This document shows positions 1-5,251 of a stretch of DNA of 6,308 nucleotides, one piece after another. The notes under the pieces are model-generated. The model made no database searches. It was not told the DNA's origin and was given only the letters and a program-made list of their open reading frames with translations. Source of the stretch: Clostridium_AD sp051278035 (GTDB lineage Bacteria > Bacillota > Clostridia > Clostridiales > Clostridiaceae). The number at the start of each line of letters is the position of its first letter. The stretch's first letter is position 1. Position numbers and translations under genes: made by a program. Location of the stretch: positions 1 through 6,308 of the forward strand of contig NZ_JBNMNU010000218.1 in assembly GCF_051278035.1 (NCBI RefSeq), in the 5' to 3' direction.

Positions 1-1
1 A

Positions 2-574
2 AAAATTATTAGAAAGACCACTGGACGAAAAGAAAAATACGGACCGGAATTTAAGTTCTCCATGGAAAACTATAAAGAAGAAATAAATGATCTAATAGGA
101 GTTAGAGCAATACATATTTTTAAGGAAGATTGGGAAGATATACACAATTTTATTTACAGTACATGGAAAGTTATTGAAATAACTGCTAACGTTCGAGAAG
201 GGGATGACACTAAAAGGTTTGAGGAGCTAAATATTCAAATTCATTCTAGGAAATCTGGATATAGGTCTGTGCATTATTTAATAGAGTTTTTCCCAACAAG
301 TAAAAAGGTTATAGCAGAAATCCAGGTGAGAACAATATTTGAGGAAGGCTATGGAGAAATTGATCATCAACTGAGATATTCGCATAAGGAAATCCCTGAG
401 GTGCTAGCTTTAAATCTTTTGCTATTTAATCGTATAGCTGGTAGTTCCGATGAAATGGCTTCTTTAATAAATCTGTTGAATCGAAACTGGATTGAAATGG
501 AATCGAAATATGAAAGAATGATAGAACAAAAGGATAAAGAAATAAGTGAATTAAAAGAAGGGGGATTGAAATGA
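2..574 (+). CDS. RelA/SpoT-domain nucleotide pyrophosphokinase, 5'-truncated by window edge
   Basis: This is the C-terminal 190 residues of a RelA/SpoT-type synthetase domain. The reading frame is open to the first bases of the window and the residues before the first ATG (position 62) fit the family, so that ATG is internal and the true start lies upstream. Seen in the visible part: NDLIGVR at residues 29-35, whose Asp matches the metal-binding Asp of (p)ppGpp synthetases; GYRSVH at 86-91, with the Tyr and His that contact the acceptor nucleotide; AEIQVRT at 105-111 with the catalytic Glu; and EIDH at 119-122. The N-terminal Arg/Lys ATP-binding loop is not in the window. There is no hydrolase HD domain or TGS/ACT region after the synthetase domain, so it resembles a small, stand-alone synthetase. 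Residues 165-186 look like a short charged coiled coil. The expected reaction is transfer of pyrophosphate from ATP to a nucleotide in the cytoplasm, but toxic relatives modify tRNA instead and cannot be excluded. The stop overlaps the next start by 4 nt. Confidence 0.88.
   Translation, partial: KIIRKTTGRKEKYGPEFKFSMENYKEEINDLIGVRAIHIFKEDWEDIHNFIYSTWKVIEITANVREGDDTKRFEELNIQIHSRKSGYRSVHYLIEFFPTSKKVIAEIQVRTIFEEGYGEIDHQLRYSHKEIPEVLALNLLLFNRIAGSSDEMASLINLLNRNWIEMESKYERMIEQKDKEISELKEGGLK
557..564 (+). promoter_or_regulatory. Ribosome binding site of the DUF4153 gene
   Basis: The sequence GAAGGGGG lies 6 nt before the ATG at 571, inside the last codons of the RelA/SpoT gene. Its position together with the ATGA stop/start overlap suggests translational coupling of the two genes. 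Confidence 0.7.
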
Positions 575-2325
575 AAAAAATATTTAAAGATTTATTAAAA
601 GGAATTGAAAACAGTCTTGAAAGATTCCCACTAACTATAGGTGTTTCAACGATATGTGTTTTACTTCTTATTTATAGTTCTGAAATAAGACCAGATGCGA
701 GTGGTGATCTTTTAGAAACCCTTGGCAGAGTAACTATGGTAATTGCACTTGGGATTCCACTTTCGGTATCCATCAAACTTTTCTTCGAAAGACTAGATAA
801 TTACAAGAAGGTATCACTTTATGCATCTTATTTAGGAGGTACACTACTTTTAATTCTTTACTATTACTTTCTTCTAAAGGACATAGAAATGGTTTCAATG
901 TCAAGATATATTGGTTTTAGCCTTATTTTATATTTGATTTTTCTTTTTATATCATATTTACCAAAGAGTGATGACTTTGAGTTTTATGTTATTACGATCT
1001 TTACTAGATTTTTTACCACCGTTTTATATTCACTAGTTTTATACCTAGGACTAGCCGCAATTCTTTTTACAATTGATAAGCTTTTAGGAATTAATATTAG
1101 AGGTGAACTTTATTACTACACCTTTCTTGTGGTTTCGGGTATATTTGCACCAACATTTTTCCTTGCAGGTCTACCAATTAAAAATGAAGTATTAACTTTA
1201 AACGACTATTCTCGCCTTTTAAATGTACTTGTATTGTATATTATGATGCCACTTATTTCTGTATATACTATAATACTATATATATATTTTACAAAGATAG
1301 TTATTACAGGTCAGTGGCCAGAGGGACTCGTATCACATCTTGTGCTTTGGTATTCTGCAATAAGTGCAGCTGTGCTATTTTTCATCTCACCACTACTCGG
1401 TGCAAAGACTTGGCCAAGGAAATACATGAAGTATTTTCCAAAGTTGATACTTCCACTGATAGTCATGATGTTTATTTCTATAGGAATTAGGATTAAAGCT
1501 TACGGGGTAACCGAGAACAGGTATTTTGTCGTTGCACTTGGTATATGGGTATTTTTAGTTATGATATACTTCGCAAGCACCAAAAAAATAAGAAATATAA
1601 TTCTTCCAATATCCCTTGCGTTAATAACTTTTATATCTGTATTTGGACCTCTAAGTAGCTATTCAATTTCAAAATACAGCCAAAATAAGAGACTAAATAA
1701 AATATTTGTTAGAAATAACATGATTTTAAATAACAAAGTAGTTAAAGCCGAATCTGAGGTAACAGTTGAGGATGAAAGGCATATAACTAGTATAATTAAT
1801 TACTTTGATAGAAATCACACTCTAAGAGATGTTAAAGCATTGCCACAAGACTTTGAAATTACAGATATGGAGAGGACACTCGGAGTGAAGTATAATGAAG
1901 AAAATTATCAAAGAGACTACGAGTATTATTATTTTAATTCTTTTGGATCATCGGAACCAATAGATATTAGTGGATACGACTATCTCTTTGTTTCAAGGAA
2001 TAATAGACCGCAGACTCCAGAAAATAAAACATTTGGCGTAAACTTTGATAATGAATCAAGCACATTAAAAATAACTAAAGATAAAAAAGATATTTATGAA
2101 AGAGATTTAATGGATTTTGCAAGCGAACTTATTGATAAACATGGAAATAATCAAAATAGTGAAAATGATCAGAGTTTAACCCAAGAGGAAATGTCCTTTG
2201 AGGATGGAAATGATAAAGTTAAGATTAAAATCATATTTTCTAATATATCAGTTGATATGAACACTTCAAACGATAAATTTCAATCAAATAATTTCGAATT
2301 CTATATTCTTGTAAAATTAAAATGA
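571..2325 (+). CDS. DUF4153 domain-containing polytopic membrane protein
   Basis: A 584-residue protein with two parts. Residues 20 to about 362 contain some 11 hydrophobic segments (about 20-37, 52-72, 82-102, 111-130, 140-168, 180-201, 217-243, 253-276, 290-307, 317-335, 343-362). Residues 365-584 are hydrophilic, rich in Asn, Asp, Lys and Tyr, and probably fold outside the bilayer. I recognise the DUF4153 pattern from the membrane part, especially the TGQWPEGLVSHLVLW region (246-260), the later PLL and P-L pair, and the RIKAYGVTENRY motif (307-318). The biochemical function of DUF4153 proteins is not established. The start overlaps the stop of the RelA/SpoT gene (ATGA at 571-574) and has a good ribosome binding site, so the two products are probably made together. 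The LURP-one gene follows after 22 nt. The soluble tail could be a sensor or binding domain, but that is inference; no signal peptide, catalytic motif or nucleotide-binding motif was seen. Confidence 0.85.
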   Translation: MKKIFKDLLKGIENSLERFPLTIGVSTICVLLLIYSSEIRPDASGDLLETLGRVTMVIALGIPLSVSIKLFFERLDNYKKVSLYASYLGGTLLLILYYYFLLKDIEMVSMSRYIGFSLILYLIFLFISYLPKSDDFEFYVITIFTRFFTTVLYSLVLYLGLAAILFTIDKLLGINIRGELYYYTFLVVSGIFAPTFFLAGLPIKNEVLTLNDYSRLLNVLVLYIMMPLISVYTIILYIYFTKIVITGQWPEGLVSHLVLWYSAISAAVLFFISPLLGAKTWPRKYMKYFPKLILPLIVMMFISIGIRIKAYGVTENRYFVVALGIWVFLVMIYFASTKKIRNIILPISLALITFISVFGPLSSYSISKYSQNKRLNKIFVRNNMILNNKVVKAESEVTVEDERHITSIINYFDRNHTLRDVKALPQDFEITDMERTLGVKYNEENYQRDYEYYYFNSFGSSEPIDISGYDYLFVSRNNRPQTPENKTFGVNFDNESSTLKITKDKKDIYERDLMDFASELIDKHGNNQNSENDQSLTQEEMSFEDGNDKVKIKIIFSNISVDMNTSNDKFQSNNFEFYILVKLK

Positions 2326-2347
2326 ATAACTGGGTGGGGGAGTCCAA

Positions 2348-2839
2348 ATGAATTTTTATGTTAAAGAAAAAATATTTTCAATAGGCGATAAGTTTAGCAT
2401 TATGGATGTCTATGGTAATGACGTGTTTAAAGTAGAGGGGAAGATATTTTCAATAGGAAATAAGTTAAGGATCTATGACGCCTATAACAATGAGATTGTA
2501 TTTATTGAGCAAAAATTATTTAAATTACTTCCTGAGTATAGTATATATCTAAACGGAAACTACGCTGCAAAAGTGAAAAAGCAATTTACTTTCTTTAGCA
2601 ATAAGTTCAATATAGAGAGTAATATGGGCGATTATGAAATTGAAGGAGATATTTTTGCTCATGATTTTTCAATAATTAAAAATGGCAGCGTGGTTGCACA
2701 AATAAACAAAAAGTGGCTTTCATTTGGAGATACCTACCAAATTGACATCAATGAAGAAGAAAATTATGCGTTTATCTTAGCTATGGTAATTGTAATTGAT
2801 CAAGTATTGCATGATGATAAAAGGAAAAATAATGGTTAA
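2348..2839 (+). CDS. LURP-one-related (LOR, tubby-like fold) family protein
   Basis: A 163-residue protein with the layout of the LURP-one-related family (YxjI-like): alternating beta strands followed by a hydrophobic C-terminal helix (about 139-153) that in tubby-like folds runs through the beta barrel. The N-terminal half is an internal repeat of 24-residue units at residues 7-30 and 31-54, each with the core KIFSIG-K and a D-Y-N turn, and a weaker third unit at 55-77 starting QKLF. The first ATG is used, with a GGTGGGGGAG ribosome binding site 5-6 nt upstream. Bacterial family members have no firmly assigned role; eukaryotic tubby-like proteins bind membrane phosphoinositides, which is only suggestive here. 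It is the last gene of the apparent operon that begins with the RelA/SpoT gene. The short spacing to the DUF4153 gene suggests co-transcription, so a function near the membrane together with the DUF4153 protein is plausible. No clear terminator follows. Confidence 0.82.
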   Translation: MNFYVKEKIFSIGDKFSIMDVYGNDVFKVEGKIFSIGNKLRIYDAYNNEIVFIEQKLFKLLPEYSIYLNGNYAAKVKKQFTFFSNKFNIESNMGDYEIEGDIFAHDFSIIKNGSVVAQINKKWLSFGDTYQIDINEEENYAFILAMVIVIDQVLHDDKRKNNG

Positions 2840-2852
2840 TTAGATTAATTAA
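2836..2852. repeat. AT-only inverted repeat upstream of the 77-residue gene
   Basis: TTAATTA (2836-2842) and TAATTAA (2846-2852) are perfect inverted copies separated by 3 nt. The left arm covers the stop codon of the LURP-one gene and the right arm ends 2 nt before the first TTGACG box. It is too weak for a terminator. An operator is possible, but such AT-only palindromes are common by chance in this base composition. Confidence 0.3.
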
Positions 2853-2854
2853 AG

Positions 2855-2887
2855 TTGACGAGTTGACGTTATTTAATATAGTATAAT
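2855..2887 (+). promoter_or_regulatory. Candidate sigma-A-type promoter of the 77-residue gene
   Basis: Two copies of TTGACG (2855-2860 and 2863-2868, within an 8-bp direct repeat GTTGACGA/GTTGACGT) precede overlapping -10-like boxes TATAGT (2877-2882) and TATAAT (2882-2887). The best-spaced pair is the first TTGACG with TATAGT (16 bp). The second TTGACG lies only 13 bp from the perfect TATAAT and the first lies 21 bp from it. A start near 2889-2894 would leave a short leader before the ATG at 2920. The boxes are good but no pair is ideal, so the exact promoter is uncertain. Confidence 0.55.
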
Positions 2888-2919
2888 GTTGCTATAAATA
2901 AAAGATTAGAGGTGTATCT

Positions 2920-3153
2920 ATGACTAATGACGAAATGTATAAACGTATAATGGTTATGACTAGTGTTAAAACGGCAAAAAAATTTGTTAAAACTTGTGAT
3001 ATAAGTAAGAGCGATCTAAGCAAACTTTGCAAAAGATATAATGTGTTTGTAGAGGGTAAATCTACTAAAGATGACATAATTGATAGATTTATTGGGGAAA
3101 CACTGGGCATAAAGTTAAAAAACAAAGTAATTAATAAGTATAATGTTAGATAG
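2920..3153 (+). CDS. Small basic hypothetical protein, Rho-N/SAP-like C-terminal half
   Basis: A 77-residue soluble protein with an AGAGGTG ribosome binding site 5 nt before the ATG and a promoter-like sequence upstream, so it is probably a real gene with its own transcription. It is strongly basic: 18 Lys/Arg against 9 Asp/Glu. Residues 29-63 (from SKSDLSKLCKRYNV through a KSTKDDIIDRFI segment to ETLG) resemble the short helix-extended-helix pattern of Rho-N, SAP and HeH-type domains, which bind nucleic acid; the ending G-KL--K-I also recurs in small proteins of that sort. The N-terminal part (residues 7-25) is a probable basic helix. Two cysteines (26, 37) are present but form no metal motif. 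There are no membrane segments or signal peptide. I do not recognise a named family. A DNA- or RNA-binding role is inference from charge and pattern. An open frame on the opposite strand at 2892-3125 is a shadow, with no ribosome binding site of comparable quality noticed. Confidence 0.68.
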   Translation: MTNDEMYKRIMVMTSVKTAKKFVKTCDISKSDLSKLCKRYNVFVEGKSTKDDIIDRFIGETLGIKLKNKVINKYNVR

Positions 3154-3209
3154 GTATTTTAAAATTTAATATATGTATAAATAACTTTATTTAATATAAT
3201 AATACCTAT
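3150..3209. repeat. 9-bp inverted repeat bounding the splB leader
   Basis: ATAGGTATT (3150-3158) and AATACCTAT (3201-3209) are perfect inverted copies 42 nt apart. The right arm ends immediately before the splB ribosome binding site (AGGTG, 3211-3215); the left arm overlaps the stop codon of the 77-residue gene. The interval also contains TAAATAA/TTATTTA (3178-3184 and 3187-3193, 2-nt gap). It could be a pair of operator half-sites or an RNA fold near the ribosome binding site; neither is proven. Confidence 0.4.
3175..3204 (+). promoter_or_regulatory. Weak candidate forespore sigma-factor (sigma-G/F-like) promoter of splB
   Basis: GTATA at 3175-3179 matches the remembered -35 consensus GNATR, and AATAATA at 3198-3204 matches six of seven positions of the -10 consensus CATNNTA, with an 18-bp spacer. 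splB in Bacillus subtilis is known to be transcribed in the forespore by sigma-G. The match is in very AT-rich sequence and the implied start lies almost at the ribosome binding site, so this is tentative. A TATAAT at 3195-3200 is an alternative -10 box without a clear -35. Confidence 0.2.
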
Positions 3210-3210
3210 G

Positions 3211-3215
3211 AGGTG
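3211..3215 (+). promoter_or_regulatory. Ribosome binding site that fixes the splB start at 3222
   Basis: AGGTG at 3211-3215 lies 6 nt before the ATG at 3222. A possible GTG start at 3213 is inside this site and would leave no spacing, so the ATG is preferred and the protein is 336 residues long. Confidence 0.75.
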
Positions 3216-3221
3216 AAAATA

Positions 3222-4232
3222 ATGAAGTTGTTTATACCAGATATTGCTTATATAGATCCCAAAATTCACAAATATGATTCAGCAAAAAAAGTTATAGAGT
3301 ATTTAGAAAATTCAAATGTGCCTATAGTTAATTCTAAAAAAGTAGTAATAGAGGGTGGGTCACCTGGAAAAAATTATGCTATTGCTAAAAAAACTGTACT
3401 TTTTACAGTAAATGGTCAAAAAAAATTGGTAAGTTGTAGGCCGTCTGCAGATTACCAATTTTCGCTATCCAGTTCTTGTCCTGCCAATTGTGAATATTGC
3501 TATCTCCAGACAACTCAAGGTGAAAAACCTTTTATGAAGATTTTTCTGAACATAGAAGATATTTTAGAAGTTATTCAGAAATATATAGATGATAACAAGC
3601 CGAATATCACAAGCTTTGAATGCGCAAGCATAACTGATCCCGTAGCTCTTGAGCACTTAAGTGGAAATTTAGCAAAATGCATAGAATATTTTGGTAGAAG
3701 TTCTAATGGAAGACTTAGGCTTGTAACTAAATTTGATGATGTTGATGAATTTTTAAAACTAAAACATAATAAGCATACAAAGTTTAGATTTACTTTAAAC
3801 TCGCGTTATGTAATAAGTAACTTTGAACACAACACTTGTAGTTTTAATGAAAGAATAGCAGCAGTTAAAAAAATTGCTCTTGCTGGATACCCAATAGGGT
3901 TTATAATTGCACCCATTATGATATATGACAATTGGAAAGAAGAGTATAAGGAATTATTTGAAACGCTAAAAGTAGCATTACAGGGGTATAATGAAGAAAT
4001 GAGCTTTGAACTTATCCAACATAGATTTACTAAATCTGCAAAGGAACTTATAGTTCAAAGATTTACAAATACTGTGCTTGATTTAGATGAAGAGAAGCGA
4101 TTATTAAAATGGGGACCTTATGGAAAGTTTAAGTATGTTTATAAGAAACCAGATAGTGAAAACATTAGAGTCTATATATCCAAACTCATAAAAGAAAATT
4201 TCCCAGAGGCAATAATTGAATATTTTACTTAG
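3222..4232 (+). CDS. splB: Spore photoproduct lyase, clostridial type (radical SAM)
   Basis: A radical-SAM DNA repair enzyme that reverses the spore photoproduct (5-thyminyl-5,6-dihydrothymine) formed by UV in spore DNA, acting at germination. Residue numbers use the ATG at 3222 (336 residues, close to the usual 340). The N-terminal domain leads to the SAM-cluster motif CPANCEYCYL, with Cys86, Cys90 and Cys93 spaced CxxxCxxC as in this family and unlike most radical-SAM enzymes only in context. Tyr94, next to the last Cys, is the position of a conserved family Tyr. Other family landmarks are SFECASITDPVALEHLSG (131-147), the RLRLVTKF strand, SFELIQHRFT and KWGPYGKFKYVY near the C-terminus, and a final FPEAIIEYF. 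In the Bacillus enzyme the hydrogen donor Cys141 lies in an E-A-[AS]-C-T-S-D stretch; here that position is Ser136, with Cys134 two residues earlier and Cys72 before the cluster. The gene appears monocistronic or weakly linked to the small upstream gene and is followed by a terminator hairpin. Confidence 0.93.
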   Translation: MKLFIPDIAYIDPKIHKYDSAKKVIEYLENSNVPIVNSKKVVIEGGSPGKNYAIAKKTVLFTVNGQKKLVSCRPSADYQFSLSSSCPANCEYCYLQTTQGEKPFMKIFLNIEDILEVIQKYIDDNKPNITSFECASITDPVALEHLSGNLAKCIEYFGRSSNGRLRLVTKFDDVDEFLKLKHNKHTKFRFTLNSRYVISNFEHNTCSFNERIAAVKKIALAGYPIGFIIAPIMIYDNWKEEYKELFETLKVALQGYNEEMSFELIQHRFTKSAKELIVQRFTNTVLDLDEEKRLLKWGPYGKFKYVYKKPDSENIRVYISKLIKENFPEAIIEYFT

Positions 4233-4320
4233 TAATAGACAGAGTGGGTTTGTACTTTGTGTGGATTGGGTAAATTAGGATTCGAAGTTGAAAATTAGTC
4301 AGAGTAATAATAAAAAAATC

Positions 4321-4346
4321 ATCCTAATGACATTAGTCATTAGGAT
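4321..4346. terminator. Probable bidirectional Rho-independent terminator between splB and aat
   Basis: A perfect 11-bp stem, ATCCTAATGAC (4321-4331) and GTCATTAGGAT (4336-4346), closes a 4-nt loop. On the plus strand it is followed by AATTTTCTT; on the minus strand it is followed by the complement of an A-rich run (4312-4318), giving a strong U tract. It sits between two convergent genes, 88 nt after the splB stop and 19 nt past the aat stop, and so probably ends both transcripts. The U tract is better for aat. The remaining part of this gap (4233-4311) shows no gene or other structure. Confidence 0.85.
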
Positions 4347-4365
4347 AATTTTCTTACTATGTAAT

Positions 4366-5034
4366 TTAAAAATACAACTTTAAAGGTGCTATGGAAATAC
4401 CCTTTTTTAAAAGTGATAAAAAATCTTTTCTAGATATGAAAACTCCTCCTAAACTTTCTAGATGATTTGTATGAACTTGGCAGTCAATCAGGTTAAAGTC
4501 TTTTTCCTCTAATACCTTACTAAGAGTAATAAAGGCTACCTTCGATGCATTGTCCATAGTTGAAAACATTGATTCACCAAAAAAACATTTTCCAATGCTC
4601 ACACCGTACAAACCACCAACCAATTTATCTTCGTAGAAGGTCTCTACAGAATGAGCAAAACCGAGCTTATGAAGCTTGCAGTACGCCTCAATCATTTCAT
4701 CTGTGATCCAAGTCCCTGTATCTTTTCTGATATTAGAACAATTAGATATAACATCTCTAAAACAAGTATCAAAAGATACCCTGAACCGTTTCTTCTTAAG
4801 TGTTTTTTTCATAGAGTGAGAAATTTTAACATCCTTTGGGTAAACAATAAATCGTGGGTCTGGAGACCACCAAAGTATAGGTTCTTCATCTGAAAACCAT
4901 GGAAATATTCCAGTTGAGTATGCAAGAAGCAGTCTCTGTGGGGTTAGGTCTCCATTAATTGCTAAGAGCCCATCCTGCTCTGAAAGTGAAGGGTCTGGGA
5001 ATACTAAATCATTTGACAATCCATATATTGGCAT
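4366..5034 (-). CDS. aat: Leucyl/phenylalanyl-tRNA--protein transferase
   Basis: This cytoplasmic enzyme transfers Leu or Phe from charged tRNA to the N-terminus of proteins starting with Lys or Arg, marking them for ClpS/Clp-dependent degradation (bacterial N-degron pathway). The 222 residues are near the family length (about 230 in E. coli) and the protein appears complete. Family motifs in order: GLLAINGDL (22-30), LLLAYSTGIFPWF (35-47), PILWWSPDPRF (52-62), the TWITDEMIEAY helix (108-118), HSVE (128-131), LVGGLYGVSIG (138-148), FFGESMFS (151-158) with the Glu of the active site, ASKVAF (163-168), and LIDCQVHTNHLESLGG (182-197). The start is the ATG at 5034, with a GAAAGGAG ribosome binding site at 5041-5048 on the minus strand. 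It has its own promoter and faces splB tail to tail. No clpS or clpA gene is in the window. An open frame on the plus strand at 4651-4893 is its shadow. Confidence 0.96.
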   Translation of the reverse strand: MPIYGLSNDLVFPDPSLSEQDGLLAINGDLTPQRLLLAYSTGIFPWFSDEEPILWWSPDPRFIVYPKDVKISHSMKKTLKKKRFRVSFDTCFRDVISNCSNIRKDTGTWITDEMIEAYCKLHKLGFAHSVETFYEDKLVGGLYGVSIGKCFFGESMFSTMDNASKVAFITLSKVLEEKDFNLIDCQVHTNHLESLGGVFISRKDFLSLLKKGISIAPLKLYF

Positions 5035-5083
5035 TATAAACTCCTTTCAAGTATATATTATACTATGTAGATTCATATTTACG

Positions 5084-5114
5084 ATTATACTATAAAAAAA
5101 TCTAAAAGAGTCAA
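5084..5114 (-). promoter_or_regulatory. Candidate sigma-A promoter of aat
   Basis: Read on the minus strand, TTGACT (5114-5109) is followed after 19 bp by a perfect TATAAT (5089-5084). An overlapping TATAGT sits at 5094-5089, 14 bp from the -35. A second TATAAT lies at 5062-5057 without a good -35. The spacer is longer than the ideal 17 bp. The TATAGTATAAT string is shared with the promoter-like region before the 77-residue gene. Confidence 0.5.
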
Positions 5115-5236
5115 TTTTAATAATGTGAGTTATTTTTATGATTTAAAAAGAACATTGTAGTGCATCCTAAAAAAGAGGTAAACACAAATTATCATTGAAT
5201 ATTGAAAATATATTAAAAAAAAGAAGCTAAAATCTA

Positions 5237-5245
5237 GAAAGGGTG
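5237..5245 (+). promoter_or_regulatory. Ribosome binding site that fixes the DUF523-DUF1722 start at 5252
   Basis: GAAAGGGTGG-type sequence (5237-5245, about) lies 6 nt before the ATG at 5252. A GTG at 5243 is in frame but is part of this site, so the ATG is the better start and the product is 331 residues. Confidence 0.72.
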
Positions 5246-5251
5246 GTTTAT

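Noticed and set aside
2836..2852. Terminator after the LURP-one gene
   Set aside because: The 7-bp stem is only A/T, has a 3-nt loop and no following T run, so it is too weak.
2892..3125. Minus-strand open frame of 77 codons
   Set aside because: It lies almost wholly opposite the better supported plus-strand 77-residue gene, which has a promoter-like sequence and a strong ribosome binding site; the hydrophobic composition is what the complement of Lys-rich AT-rich coding DNA gives.
3213..3221. GTG at 3213 as the splB start
   Set aside because: The GTG is part of the AGGTG ribosome binding site, whose spacing fits the ATG at 3222.
4651..4893. Plus-strand open frame of 80 codons inside aat
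   Set aside because: It is antisense to conserved aat motifs and its translation has no recognisable pattern.
5115..5236. Riboswitch or promoter in the gap before the DUF523-DUF1722 gene
   Set aside because: No recognisable aptamer core or paired -35/-10 boxes with normal spacing; only scattered AT-rich partial matches were seen.
5243..5251. GTG at 5243 as the start of the DUF523-DUF1722 gene
   Set aside because: The GTG is inside the ribosome binding site; the ATG at 5252 is correctly spaced.
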